Assembly (NCBI RefSeq): GCF_918698155.1
Contig: NZ_CAKKLX010000006.1
Coordinates: 1-64,000 of the forward strand
DNA from: Roseomonas sp. CECT 9278
Lineage (GTDB): Bacteria; Pseudomonadota; Alphaproteobacteria; Acetobacterales; Acetobacteraceae
Reading direction: 5' to 3'
DNA length: 64,000 nt
The position numbers and the translations under genes were made by a program. Position 1 is the first letter of the stretch. Every line of letters begins with the position of its first letter. The notes under the pieces are model-generated. The model searched no databases and was not told the DNA's origin. It saw only the letters and a program-made list of their open reading frames with translations. This document shows positions 54,207 through 63,111 of the stretch, in pieces.

Positions 54207-55628
54207 TCAAGCGCGACGCCAGGTGGTGCCCCCGGCGCCGTCCTCCAGGATGATGCCGCGCGCCTTGAGGTCGTCGCGGATGCGGTCCGCAGCCGCGAAG
54301 TCGCGCGCCTTGCGGGCGGCGAGGCGCGCGGCGATGGCGGCTTCGACCTCGGCGCCGTCATTGCCGCCCTGCAGCCAGGCGGCGGGATCGCCGATGGCGA
54401 CGCCGAGGATGCCGGCGGCCTCGCGGAAGGCTGCGGCGGCCACGCCCGGCGCGGGCGGCGCAGCGAGCCCGGCGCGCTCCATCGCGACCGCCGGGGAACC
54501 GCCGACCGTGACCGCGTTCTCCAGCGTGCGAAGGTCACGCAGGCGCATCAGCGCGAGCGGCGTGTTGAGGTCATCCAGCAGCGGCGCGATGGCCCATTCG
54601 GCCAGCGACGCCGCCGCGCTGCCGCCCGGTGCGGCCGGCGCGCGCGACAGCATGGCGTAGTGGTCGTCCAGTTCCGCCTTCGCCTCCCGCAGGCCTTCCA
54701 GCGTGAAGTCGAGCGACTGGCGATAATGCGTGCGCAGCAGCAGCAGCCGGAACGCCTCGCCGGCCCAGGGGCCCTCGGCCAGGATGTCCCGCAGGGTGCG
54801 GAAATTGCCGAGCGACTTCGACATCTTCTCGCCATCCACCAGCAGCATGCCGTTGTGCAGCCAGTAGTTCGCGAAGCCATGGCCGGGGAAGGCGCAGACC
54901 GATTGCGCGACCTCGTTCTCATGGTGCGGGAAAAGCAGGTCGTGGCCGCCGCCATGGATGTCGAAGTCTTCGCCCAGATGCTTCCAGGCCATGGCGGAGC
55001 ACTCGATGTGCCAGCCAGGCCGTCCGCGGCCCCAGGGGCTGTCCCAGCCGGGGGTCTCGGCATCGGAGGGCTTCCACAGCACGAAGTCGCCGGCATCTCG
55101 CTTGTAGGTCGCGACATCGACGCGCGCGCCGGCGAGCAGTTCATCCGGGCTGCGGCCGGACAGCTTGCCGTAGTCGGGGAAGGAGGCGACGGCGAACAGC
55201 ACATGGCCGTCCGCCGCATAGGCGTGGCCGTTGGCGATGAGGCGTTCGATCAGCGCGATCATCTCGGCGATATGGCCGGTGGCGCGCGGTTCGACGTCCG
55301 GTGGCAGGGCGCCGATGGCTTCCATGTCGGCGTGGAAATCGGCGGTGGTGCGGGCGGTGATGGCGGCGATCGGCTCGCCCGATTCCCGGGCGCGCGCGTT
55401 GATCTTGTCGTCCACGTCGGTGATGTTCCGCACGTAGCTGACGCGCGGGAAGATCCGCCGCAGCAGCCGCGCCAGCACGTCGAACACCACGACCGGGCGC
55501 GCGTTTCCAAGGTGGGCGAGGTCGTAGACCGTCGGGCCGCAGACATACATCCGCACATGGGTCGGGTCGATCGGCACGAAGCGGCGCTTTTCGCGCGCGG
55601 CGCTGTCGTGGAGGAAGATGTCTGTCAT
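54207..55628 (-). CDS. cysS: Cysteinyl-tRNA synthetase
   Basis: 473 residues. Charges tRNA-Cys. HIGH-like sequence is [16 protein letters not shown], zinc-binding region [24 protein letters not shown] with [14 protein letters not shown], and KMSKS in [12 protein letters not shown]. Typical length. Located between DUF305 and gltX genes, all on the minus strand. Confidence 0.97.
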   Translation of the reverse strand: MTDIFLHDSAAREKRRFVPIDPTHVRMYVCGPTVYDLAHLGNARPVVVFDVLARLLRRIFPRVSYVRNITDVDDKINARARESGEPIAAITARTTADFHADMEAIGALPPDVEPRATGHIAEMIALIERLIANGHAYAADGHVLFAVASFPDYGKLSGRSPDELLAGARVDVATYKRDAGDFVLWKPSDAETPGWDSPWGRGRPGWHIECSAMAWKHLGEDFDIHGGGHDLLFPHHENEVAQSVCAFPGHGFANYWLHNGMLLVDGEKMSKSLGNFRTLRDILAEGPWAGEAFRLLLLRTHYRQSLDFTLEGLREAKAELDDHYAMLSRAPAAPGGSAAASLAEWAIAPLLDDLNTPLALMRLRDLRTLENAVTVGGSPAVAMERAGLAAPPAPGVAAAAFREAAGILGVAIGDPAAWLQGGNDGAEVEAAIAARLAARKARDFAAADRIRDDLKARGIILEDGAGGTTWRRA

Positions 55629-55776
55629 GGCGGTCCGTCAGCGGCGATAGGTCGGGGGCGTGGCGCAGGCGCGCGGGGAAGGACCTTCCCCGCAAGGGCG
55701 GTTCAGCGACAGAGCGCGGACGCGAGGAGCCTGGACGCGGACATGGATTGCTTTGTGCGCCGAACGGGCGCGCGGT

Positions 55777-57111
55777 TCAAGCGCCCGATGACAAACGCAG
55801 GCGCAGCGCCGCGCGGTCGCGCCCGATCAGCGGCAGCAGGGTGGCCAGGTCCGGGCCGTGTTCCTCGCCGGTCAGGGCCAGGCGCAGCGGCAGGAACAGC
55901 CCCTTGCCCTTGCGCCCGGTGCTGGCCTTGAGCGCGCCGGTCCAGCCGCCCCAGGTGGTGCCATCCCAGGGTTCGGGCGGCAGGGCAGCGAGCGCGGCGG
56001 CGAGGAAATCCCCCTCCCCGTCCTGCACCGGCGGCACGATGCTGCCGCGCACGATGTCGAACCAGGGCCGCGCCTCGCGCAGCAGATCGAGGTTGCCGCG
56101 GATGGCCAGCCACCAGGCCTCGTCCGCGCCCTCGGGCAGGCGGTCGCGCATGCCGTCGAACGGCGCCTCGTGCAGCACGCGGCGGTTCAGCGCCAGCATC
56201 TGGCGCGTGTCGAAGCGCGCGGTGGCGTGGGAGACGCGGGTGATGTCCCATTGCGGCGCGAGGGCCGCCGGCAGGCCCGGCACCGGGTCGGTCGATGTGC
56301 CGAGCGCGGCCAGGTATCCGGCCAGCGCGGCCGGCTCGATCCCGTCCTTGCGAAGGTGGCGCAGCGAGATCGACCCCAGGCGCTTGGACAGCGCGCCGCC
56401 ATCCTGGTCGGTCAGCAGCGGCAGGTGCGCGAAGTTCAGGTGCATCGTGTTGCCGCCGAGCGCGGCATACAGGTCGAGCTGGATGCCGGTATTGGTGACA
56501 TGGTCCTCGCCGCGGATGACATGCGTGATGGCCATGTCGAGGTCATCGACCACGCTGGTGAAGGTATAGAGCGGCGACCCATCCGCGCGCACCAGCACGG
56601 GGTCGGAGATCGCGCTCAGCTTCACGCTGCGCTCGCCCAGCACCAGGTCGTGCCAGGCGACCGTGCGCGGCGCGAGCTTGAAGCGCCAATAGGGCTGCTT
56701 GCCGTTGGCGATGGCGCGCTCGATCTGGTCGGGCGTCATGCGGAGCGCCTCGCGGTCGTAGAGCGGCGGCTTGCCCTCACGCCGGCGGCGTTCGCGCTTG
56801 TAGGCGAGTTCTTCCTCGGTCTCGAAGCAGGGATACAGGCGGCCGGCGGCCTTCAGGGTTTCGGCGGCGGCGGCGTAGCGGTCGAGCCGGTCCGACTGCG
56901 CCACACGCTCATCCCAGTCGAGGCCGAGCCAGCGCAGATCCTCCTCGATCGCCGCGGCGAATTCGGGCTTGGAGCGTTCGAGGTCGGTGTCGTCCAGCCG
57001 CAGGATGAACGCCCCGCCATGCCGGCGCGCATGCAGCCAATTGGCGAGGGCCACGCGCGCATTGCCGACATGCAGCAGCCCGGTGGGAGACGGCGCGAAG
57101 CGGAGTTTCAT
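55777..57111 (-). CDS. gltX: Glutamyl-tRNA synthetase
   Basis: 444 residues, class I. The HIGH-type motif is PSPTGLLHVGNARVALANWL and the KMSKR-type motif is GGALSKRLGSIS. Alphaproteobacteria usually carry two GltX proteins; this is one of them, and the compact size suggests the GluRS2-like copy, which I infer from length only. The start overlaps the stop of a small hypothetical gene. The 148 bases between gltX and cysS contain nothing I recognise. Confidence 0.95.
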   Translation of the reverse strand: MKLRFAPSPTGLLHVGNARVALANWLHARRHGGAFILRLDDTDLERSKPEFAAAIEEDLRWLGLDWDERVAQSDRLDRYAAAAETLKAAGRLYPCFETEEELAYKRERRRREGKPPLYDREALRMTPDQIERAIANGKQPYWRFKLAPRTVAWHDLVLGERSVKLSAISDPVLVRADGSPLYTFTSVVDDLDMAITHVIRGEDHVTNTGIQLDLYAALGGNTMHLNFAHLPLLTDQDGGALSKRLGSISLRHLRKDGIEPAALAGYLAALGTSTDPVPGLPAALAPQWDITRVSHATARFDTRQMLALNRRVLHEAPFDGMRDRLPEGADEAWWLAIRGNLDLLREARPWFDIVRGSIVPPVQDGEGDFLAAALAALPPEPWDGTTWGGWTGALKASTGRKGKGLFLPLRLALTGEEHGPDLATLLPLIGRDRAALRLRLSSGA

Positions 57112-57413
57112 CGGTTGGGATCGATCGCCTGGTAGTCGGTGTCGGCACGCCTGGTGGCCGGGGTGGCGATGCAATGCGCCAGCCAGGCCTGCAGGTCGAA
57201 TCCCGGCGCGATGGCGTATTCGCCGAAGGACAGGAAGGCGTCGCGCAGGGCGTCAGGGGTGGCGTATTCGGCGCGCAGTGCCTCGACCTGGTCGCGCACG
57301 AAGCGGCGGGCGTATTCGGCGGCGGCCTCGGCGGTGGCGAAGCCGTCGATGGACCATTCCTCGTCGGGGTCCTGATAGTGGGCGAAGTCGCCGCAGAGCA
57401 CGCTGTGGCTCAC
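57108..57413 (-). CDS. Hypothetical protein, paralogue of its upstream neighbour
   Basis: 101 residues: MSHSVLCGDFAHYQDPDEEW, then GFATAEAAAEYARRFVRDQVEAL and DALRDAFLSFGEYAIAPG. The second part aligns with the upstream small protein (FEDIEHANAFARRYVRDSVE, FAFGEDA). Acidic, soluble, no known domain. Starts within the upstream gene's stop (ATGA) and ends within the gltX start, so it is translated as part of this block. Confidence 0.7.
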   Translation of the reverse strand: MSHSVLCGDFAHYQDPDEEWSIDGFATAEAAAEYARRFVRDQVEALRAEYATPDALRDAFLSFGEYAIAPGFDLQAWLAHCIATPATRRADTDYQAIDPNR

Positions 57414-57790
57414 GCCTCGTCCTCGTCGGCGTCGTCGTCCTCGTCGCGGCGGGGGTCGAGCGCGCGCCAGTCGCGGTCCTCGGCATCGCGCACGGGCTGA
57501 TCGGCAAAGTCCTTCAGTTCCGACCGGCTGACCCAGCCATCATCGCCCGCACCCAGCACCTCGGCGTCCTCGCCAAAGGCGAACCAGGCGTCGAGCACGG
57601 CCTTGGCATCCAGGCCCGGGGCGCGGCAGCGTTCGACGGAATCGCGCACGTAGCGGCGGGCGAAGGCGTTGGCGTGCTCGATGTCCTCGAAGCCGGTGAC
57701 GGTCTCGACCGGGTCGGAGCCGTTCGCCCCCGACATGTCCATGATCTGCACGGCGAGGTCGCCATCGCCGGCCGGCGCATCGCCGCTCAC
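57410..57790 (-). CDS. Hypothetical acidic protein
   Basis: 126 residues from GTG 57790. Central GFEDIEHANAFARRYVRDSVERC region and AWFAFGEDAEVLGAGDDGWV; C-terminus very acidic (DPRRDEDDDADEDEA). Paralogous to the following small protein by the shared FARRYVRD / YARRFVRD and F-FGE segments. No function is evident. It is the last host gene before the mobile element. Confidence 0.7.
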   Translation of the reverse strand: MSGDAPAGDGDLAVQIMDMSGANGSDPVETVTGFEDIEHANAFARRYVRDSVERCRAPGLDAKAVLDAWFAFGEDAEVLGAGDDGWVSRSELKDFADQPVRDAEDRDWRALDPRRDEDDDADEDEA

Positions 57791-57971
57791 GACACCAGCG
57801 CCGTGAAGCCGTTGGTGATGGGATGACACCCGGCCCGGGCCGCGGGCCTCGGGCCAGTCTGACACAGAGACGACACGAGATTACCCCTCGGGGTCGCGGA
57901 ATGCGCCGCGCCATGCGCGTCGCGCATGGCGGCCATGCGCGGGACGCAGGGACCACTCAGGACCCGAGGGA

Positions 57972-58001
57972 TTGACAAAAGGCCGCAGTGGATGGTAGGA
58001 T
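57972..58001 (+). promoter_or_regulatory. Strong promoter for the element's first operon
   Basis: -35 TTGACA (57972-57977) is a perfect match, 18-base spacer, -10 TAGGAT (57996-58001). The start codon of the AlpA-like gene is about 50 bases downstream, behind AGAGGAGA. Confidence 0.8.
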
Positions 58002-58051
58002 GGTGGGGCCGGGCGGCCCAACCACCACCCGGGGAAAGAGGAGAGACCACC

Positions 58052-58300
58052 TTGGACACCGCAACGCTCACCGTGCCCCGCACGCAGCCTGACCCGCAGG
58101 AGGCCCTGAACACGCTCATGGAGGATAACGACCTCATTCCCATCGAGGCGTTCATGGCCTTGGCCGGCTTGGCGCGCAAGACCTTGAGCAATTCTCCCGG
58201 CCGCTACCCTCGGCAGGTGCGCCTCGCGAATTCCTTCTTCATGCGGCGTTCCGAAGTGGACCGCTGGGTCAAGGCGCACATGGCGAAGGGCAAGTCGTGA
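58052..58300 (+). CDS. AlpA/excisionase-like DNA-binding protein
   Basis: 82 residues, from TTG 58052 behind a good SD (AGAGGAGA). Residues about 28-78 form a winged-helix-like domain: LIPIEAFMALAGLARKTLSN, RYPRQVRLANSFFMRRSEVD, WVKAH. This matches the AlpA/Xis group used to activate phage integrase or excise elements. First gene of the left operon. The specific role, excision or activation of other genes, is inferred. Confidence 0.75.
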   Translation: MDTATLTVPRTQPDPQEALNTLMEDNDLIPIEAFMALAGLARKTLSNSPGRYPRQVRLANSFFMRRSEVDRWVKAHMAKGKS

Positions 58301-58497
58301 TGGACGTGCACGCCCCCACCCGAGTTCCGGCTTCTCTGCACGCCTTGGCCGTGAACCTCATGGCCCCCGTGCGCGACCTGGGTTCCGAAGCGCAAGTCGC
58401 GAGGCTGTCGGACAAGGACGCCGCGGCTATCGCCCTGGCCGTGGCCAACATGGCCAGGGTCCTGGCGCGCATCACGGACCAGGAGCCGGCGTCGTGA
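58300..58497 (+). CDS. Small hypothetical phage protein
   Basis: 65 residues, overlapping the AlpA-like stop by one base (a GTG at 58297 is also possible). One helical stretch (LSDKDAAAIALAVANMARVLARI). Unknown function. Ends inside the start of the GIY-YIG nuclease gene (GTGA), so translation is coupled. Confidence 0.6.
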   Translation: MDVHAPTRVPASLHALAVNLMAPVRDLGSEAQVARLSDKDAAAIALAVANMARVLARITDQEPAS

Positions 58498-59519
58498 GCG
58501 CGCGCAAGAAGACCAGCGCCCCCGTCTGCCCGTGGTCGCTCATTCATCCCGCCCTGGCCGGCGCGCGCGCGCTGCAGACCGGCGAGGTGCCGGCCGGGTT
58601 CTACTGCTACGCCTACGTCATCGGGACCGTGCCGGTCTATGTGGGCAAAGGCACGGGTCCGCGATGCTGGGCGCACGCCCGGTGGTGTGAGGAAGGCAAG
58701 AGCGCTGCCGACTACGGCAACCCCACCTTCATGGCCGCGCTGATTGACGCGGACATTGAGCCGGTCGTGCTTGTCCTGCGAGAGGGTTTCGCGCACGAGG
58801 CGGCGTGCGAACTCGAGAAGGCCATCATCAAGGCCATCGGTAAGCGCATCGACGGAACGGGGCCGCTGTTGAACGTGCTGGACGGCGGGGATGGGTTCAC
58901 ACCGGAAGATGCGGCAGCGTTTGGGCGGAAGACCGGGCCGGCGAACGGGCGGAGGTCTGGTCGTCTCACCGTCGAACGCGGCACCGGTATTCACGTCCCT
59001 GGCGCGGCATCACAAGCCGGTGTTGCCGGCGGGCGCGCCACGGGCAGGCGCAATGCCGACGCTAAACTGGCAGCATCGGGCAACAGCAACGCGGACCGTG
59101 TTCGCGCCCTTCGTCTTTACGCCAACGGGTCCACGGTCGAACAGGCACGGCTGTCATTCACGGGCGAGCCGACCACCCGCCAATCCTTGATTTTGGCCCT
59201 CGACGAACTGCTATGGCCCCTTACCTGGGTCGAAGTAACACCCACTGAACGGTCTGCCATCCGCAAGCGCCGGCTGGTCGAGCGCAAGGCACCATTTGAC
59301 AGCGAAGCGACCTACGACAAATGGCGCGCGGCGTTCGTTGTTACCAAGCGCGAGAAAAATGCGGCCAGGATGGCCCGCGCCCGCGTTGAGGGTCGAACGT
59401 GGGGCCAGCGCAACCCCGAGGCCCTGCGTGATATCAAGCGCAGGGGTGAACACAAGCGCTACACTCGCAAGCGCGCCGAGCGCGACGCGCAGCACGCCGC
59501 CGAGGGTCAGCAGCCGTGA
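58494..59519 (+). CDS. GIY-YIG nuclease with a duplicated C-terminal module
   Basis: 341 residues from GTG 58494. GIY-YIG domain at about 35-130: FYCYAYVIG and VPVYVGKGTGPRCWAHAR (the G-Y and Y-G strands with the catalytic Arg), acidic helix CELEKAIIKAIG (Glu108 candidate), and PLLNVLDGGDG. Residues about 140-200 contain NUMOD-like Gly/Arg-rich repeats (GRKTGPANGRRSGR, GRATGRRNADAKLAASGN). Residues 203-300 form a helical module that recurs as a free protein encoded just downstream (59743-60081). May be a homing, host-DNA or competitor-DNA nuclease. Confidence 0.75.
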   Translation: MSARKKTSAPVCPWSLIHPALAGARALQTGEVPAGFYCYAYVIGTVPVYVGKGTGPRCWAHARWCEEGKSAADYGNPTFMAALIDADIEPVVLVLREGFAHEAACELEKAIIKAIGKRIDGTGPLLNVLDGGDGFTPEDAAAFGRKTGPANGRRSGRLTVERGTGIHVPGAASQAGVAGGRATGRRNADAKLAASGNSNADRVRALRLYANGSTVEQARLSFTGEPTTRQSLILALDELLWPLTWVEVTPTERSAIRKRRLVERKAPFDSEATYDKWRAAFVVTKREKNAARMARARVEGRTWGQRNPEALRDIKRRGEHKRYTRKRAERDAQHAAEGQQP

Positions 59520-59746
59520 CCTGGGCCACCGACAACCCTCAAGACTTCCACACCCGCGCGCGCTGCGAGGTCTGCATGTTCTTTGCAGATGTCAGCCACG
59601 TCAACGACCGTGGTGAGTGTAGGCGCTCGCCCCCCGTAACCTACGTGGTCGAGGCCGTTGCGGAAGATGCATTCCCCACAGTTGGTCCCAGACAGCGCTG
59701 CGGTGAATTCTACCCATCACCCGAAGACTGGGACGGCGGGTCGTGA
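59516..59746 (+). CDS. Four-cysteine putative zinc protein
   Basis: 76 residues from GTG 59516. Cysteines at 17, 20, 35 and 62 (CEVC, GECRR, RCGEFYP) suggest a zinc ribbon-like fold; similar short four-Cys proteins occur in phages and plasmids. Coupled by GTGA to the genes on both sides. Confidence 0.65.
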   Translation: MTWATDNPQDFHTRARCEVCMFFADVSHVNDRGECRRSPPVTYVVEAVAEDAFPTVGPRQRCGEFYPSPEDWDGGS

Positions 59747-60081
59747 CCGAAGTCGAGTTCCAGGCCGCGGCGTTACGCGCCTACGCGGCCGGTGGGCAGG
59801 TCAAACTCATAAGCCTGGCTATTCCCGGACGCCCCATTAGCAGCCGTGCCGCACGGTTGGTCCTGGATGGCGCTCTGTGGAGGCCGGCCTGGGCGTTGCT
59901 GACCGACGCCGAGCGCGAAGCCATCATGGCAAGGCGCGCAGCCGCCCGCGGCCTCACGCTAGATGACTACTCCGAGTGGCTCGCGCGGTGGCGGGGTCGC
60001 CTGCGCGCGAAGGGCGTCATCATGAGCAAGAACAGGAGGGCGCGCATCAAAGCAGAGCAAGCAGCATCCCAACACGCTTGA
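59743..60081 (+). CDS. Stand-alone copy of the GIY-YIG protein's C-terminal module
   Basis: 112 residues from GTG 59743. Residues 8-104 align with residues 203-300 of the nuclease: ALR-YA-G, G-P--R----L-LD--LW---W--LT--ER-AI--RR, then Y--W--- and a basic NRRARIKAE / ARMARARVE end. The shared part is helical with basic ends. No nuclease domain is present. Alternatives include immunity protein, DNA-binding cofactor or decoy; nothing in the sequence chooses among them. Stops directly before a hairpin. Confidence 0.65.
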   Translation: MTEVEFQAAALRAYAAGGQVKLISLAIPGRPISSRAARLVLDGALWRPAWALLTDAEREAIMARRAAARGLTLDDYSEWLARWRGRLRAKGVIMSKNRRARIKAEQAASQHA

Positions 60082-60108
60082 GGCCGCAGAGGTTACCCCC
60101 TGCGGCCT
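60081..60108 (+). terminator. Terminator-like hairpin between the left operon and vapE
   Basis: Stem 60082-60089 and 60100-60107 (8 bp, with an outer A-T pair), 10-base loop, followed by TTCTATT. It begins at the last base of the preceding stop codon and would limit read-through into vapE. Confidence 0.6.
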
Positions 60109-60159
60109 TCTATTCACGCAACCGGTTGGGCGCCAACCCCACCAGCAAGGAAACTACCG

Positions 60160-61665
60160 ATGACAGACGATAGCAGGCCCGACGACGACGGGCAAGAGCC
60201 GAGCGAGAAGGTCACGCCCGGGAAGCCGCCCCGAATGAGCAAGGCCAAGGCGCTAGCGGCGCGCGACAACGAGTTGCGCACGAACAAGGAAGGCAACGCC
60301 ATCCCCTGCGCACACAACGACAACATCATGGTCGCGCTCAAGATAAACGCGCGCTACCGCTACAACGAACACACCAACACCATCGAGTTGCTGGGCCTCA
60401 AGGGCAAGATTGGCACGCTCGACATCGGCGCAGCCTGGGCGTCGGTCAGGGACGGCATCGTTGCCACCATCGTGGGCGCGGTGTCCACGCTGTTCAACTA
60501 CACCATCACGGTGGAGAAGGTTTGGCGCGCGATGGCGCAGGCGGCCGAGGCAAACAAGTTCGACCCGGTCAAGGAGTGGCTACGCTCGCTGCCACCGTGG
60601 GACGGCGAGGACCGCATTCCAGGGCTGCTCACGGCCCTAAAGGTCGAGCGCACGCCCCTAGACGAAGCCATGGCGCGGGCGTGGTTCTGCGGTCTGGCCG
60701 CACGGGCCTTCAAGCCGGGCACCAAGTTTGACGGGGTCATCATTCTGGTCGGGCGCGAGGGCGGGGGTAAGTCCACCTTCTTCGCGTCGCTCGTGCCCTA
60801 CAAGGAGTGGTTCACGGACAGCATGAGCGTGAAGCAGTTGGAGAACCCCAAAGAGGCCGGCATGTGCGGCGCGGGCTGTCTGGTCGTGGAACTGGCCGAA
60901 CTATCGGGCATGCGCATAGCGGAGGCTGAGGCTCTCAAGTCCGCCATCACCCGCACGTCCGACAAGTTCCGGTTTCCGTGGGGACGCACCTTCATGGACG
61001 TGCCCCGCTACTGGGTCCTTGCCGGCACCACCAACAGTGAAGAATACCTTCGCGACACGGGCGGCAACAGGCGGTTTTGGGGTCTCAAGACCGCGTCGCA
61101 CACCACGAACCTGATCGACATTCCGTGGGTGGTCGAAAACCGCGACCAGTTGTGGGCGCAGTCCCTGCACCGCTACCAGGAACTTGGTCACGAGGCCCTG
61201 GTCCTGCCCACCGAGTTGGTCACGGCGCAGCAGGAGCGCGCCGCGGACGCCGTGGTCACGACAGCCTGGGATGACCAAGTGGCGGAGTGGCTGGGGTTCC
61301 TCGACGCGCTTGAATGCAAGGACGGGTCGGGTCCTGTCGGTCACGATGCCTGGATTTCGAACGGCAAACTGCTCGAGTTCCTCAAGATCGAGCGGGGCCA
61401 GGGCTTTCCGGATAACGAGGTGTTCCGGGTGAAGGCCGCGCTGTCACGGGCCGGGTTCAAGCCCCTGCGCCCCACGTCCGTTACCAAGGAGGTGCAGGCT
61501 TTCACGGGGGCCGAGAAGCCTCGCGTTCTGGTCCGGGGCGACGCGCGCACGGCCCGGCTGCTCGACCTCCAAAACATTCCGGTGGGGGGTAATTCGGGCA
61601 CGGACCCGAACGGCAAGGCGACGGTCAGCACCCTTCACGGAATGCGCCTCCGGAAAGGCGAGTGA
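60160..61665 (+). CDS. VapE-type replication ATPase (virulence-associated E family)
   Basis: 501 residues. PF05272-like core: LRSLPPWDGEDRI (about 142-153), Walker A GREGGGKS (198-205), and the downstream TNSEEYLRDTGGNRRFWGL. The N-terminal about 130 residues are not a full primase domain, and the last about 100 are a variable winged-helix-like tail. VapE acts with a prophage-borne replication initiator or as the replicative helicase-like ATPase of P4/PICI satellites. The next 566 bases are repeat-dense and gene-free, as expected of an origin near such a gene. Confidence 0.85.
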   Translation: MTDDSRPDDDGQEPSEKVTPGKPPRMSKAKALAARDNELRTNKEGNAIPCAHNDNIMVALKINARYRYNEHTNTIELLGLKGKIGTLDIGAAWASVRDGIVATIVGAVSTLFNYTITVEKVWRAMAQAAEANKFDPVKEWLRSLPPWDGEDRIPGLLTALKVERTPLDEAMARAWFCGLAARAFKPGTKFDGVIILVGREGGGKSTFFASLVPYKEWFTDSMSVKQLENPKEAGMCGAGCLVVELAELSGMRIAEAEALKSAITRTSDKFRFPWGRTFMDVPRYWVLAGTTNSEEYLRDTGGNRRFWGLKTASHTTNLIDIPWVVENRDQLWAQSLHRYQELGHEALVLPTELVTAQQERAADAVVTTAWDDQVAEWLGFLDALECKDGSGPVGHDAWISNGKLLEFLKIERGQGFPDNEVFRVKAALSRAGFKPLRPTSVTKEVQAFTGAEKPRVLVRGDARTARLLDLQNIPVGGNSGTDPNGKATVSTLHGMRLRKGE

Positions 61666-62231
61666 GGGGCTTGTGGAGGGGGCGGAGCGCGGGGGCTGTT
61701 ATCCCGGAGCGGGGGGGCGGAGCGGGGCCTGTTAGACCGGAGCGGGGGGGGCCGGGGCGGCGGCCACGGTTCCCCCACGACACCAGCGCCGGGGGTGCAC
61801 GTCCCCCGGCCGCTCCGATCCCGCTCCGGCCCCGCTCCACCATAACCGGCTGGCCAGAGGCGGCCACGGAGGCCGGCCCTCCGACCGCTCCGACCACTCC
61901 GACCTCTCTCTCTCAGAGGGGGGGAGAGAAGAACGAGAGGGCGGTCCGCGTCGCCCCCGGGGGACGATCGGGCGCGCGAGGGCGGAGCGTCGGAGCGGTC
62001 GGGCCGTGCGCGCAGCCTCTTCCAGCCGTGCAGCGCCTCCTCTATACCGTGCGCGCAGCCTCTTCCAACCGTGCAGCGCGCTGGCCTGGGTGCGTGCGGC
62101 GGCCCGGGACCCTGCCGTCGCCGGCCTCCTGGGGGTCTCCCGCGGCGCGCGGCGCCCGCCCGCCCCCTCGCCGCCCGGCGACCGGAAAAGGCCGTCCGTC
62201 CCCCGTCCCGCGCGAGCGACGACCCCGCCGG
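61666..62231. other. Gene-free, repeat-dense stretch; candidate replication origin
   Basis: 566 bases between vapE and a convergent gene, with no supported gene. Contains at least a dozen copies of GGAGCGG or its complement CCGCTCC in both orientations (61680-61900 and near 61985-62000), G-runs of six to eight, a CT-rich tract near 61910 followed by G-rich and AG-rich sequence, and a 33-bp direct repeat. Such density beside a VapE gene fits an iteron-type origin; this is inference. Confidence 0.4.
62004..62079. repeat. 33-bp direct repeat, two copies
   Basis: Copies at 62004-62036 and 62047-62079 differ at one base (A for G), offset 43 bases start to start. They lie in the gene-free stretch behind vapE. 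Confidence 0.85.
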
Positions 62232-62783
62232 TCAGAGGCCGACCACCTCCTCCCCCCGGCGCACCTTGCCCCGCAGGACGTTCCCGAGGTTCATCCGGAA
62301 CTGGCCGGTCTTGAGGTGCGCCCACCTCCCCGCGTCGATCGCATTCCGCGCCGCGAGGTCTTCCAGGGCTGCCCTCAGTTCCGGCCCGGCGAGGTTCTGG
62401 CAAACCCGGCCGAGAGCCAGGGCGACCTCGTCCCCGTTGGACGTGCGACCGGTCTCGTCCTTCACATACCTGGCCCTGAACTTCGCCATCTGACGGGCAA
62501 GGGCTGACTGGCCACCCTCCTCCTCCTCGGGTTCCGGGTCTTCCAGGTCGCCGGGCTGCCCGCCCTCGTGTTCGCCGTTCTGCTCAAGGTCCGAGGCGAG
62601 GTCGTTGTATTCCTCATAGCCGGCCTCCTCGAGCATGTCGGCCGCCGCTTGCAGCGCGGCCTTCGGGTTCTCCGCGGCCGTGATGATGACGTCCTCGAAA
62701 CGGACGACCACCTGCCCGGCCTCCTCGGTCAGGGTCAGGCCGAGACGTGCGGCGCGGGCTGCGGTGGCGTGATGGATGGCCAT
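62232..62783 (-). CDS. Hypothetical phage/element protein with acidic middle
   Basis: 183 residues from ATG 62783 (AGGAG 8 bases upstream). N-terminal part reads MAIHHATAARAARLGLTLTE and FEDVIITAAENPKAALQAAA. A strongly acidic segment (EDPEPEEEEGG) follows, then a helical C-terminus (FRARYVKDETGRTSNGDEVA, LALGRVCQNLAG). No family recognised. Transcribed toward the candidate origin; divergent from the right-hand operon. Confidence 0.6.
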   Translation of the reverse strand: MAIHHATAARAARLGLTLTEEAGQVVVRFEDVIITAAENPKAALQAAADMLEEAGYEEYNDLASDLEQNGEHEGGQPGDLEDPEPEEEEGGQSALARQMAKFRARYVKDETGRTSNGDEVALALGRVCQNLAGPELRAALEDLAARNAIDAGRWAHLKTGQFRMNLGNVLRGKVRRGEEVVGL

Positions 62784-63050
62784 TGGTGTTGCTCCTGGTC
62801 GGCGTGATTGCCGTGCCAGTATAAAACCACGCCGGAACCTCCCGCATAAGTTCTCGCACTCAGTGTTACTTGCAGACTGACCTTGCGTTCTGCGCAACCT
62901 TGCGTTCGAAACTTGAGGGGGGAATGTTCGAAGCGGTGACCCCCCTATCCCCAAACCACCGGCCCCTAAGACTTGTGTAGGCTGTCACCCGGGGCACTCG
63001 AACTATAGTTCGCGTTACTCGACACAACTCGCCCTATTCTGCGCGCCATC

Positions 63051-63079
63051 TTGACACACTCAAAGAACTGTGCTAGACT
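63051..63079 (+). promoter_or_regulatory. Strong promoter of the right operon
   Basis: -35 TTGACA (63051-63056), 17-base spacer, -10 TAGACT (63074-63079) with an upstream TGC like an extended -10. Transcription would start near 63086 and leave a leader of about 95 bases before the 63183 start. Confidence 0.8.
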
Positions 63080-63111
63080 GTCATGCCGGTCCCACGGACC
63101 TGCGCGAACAT

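Noticed and set aside
57791-58051. tRNA gene or att site at the left edge of the mobile element
   Set aside because: No tRNA cloverleaf or TTCGA-type arm was found, and no repeat pair could be matched since the right edge is outside the window.
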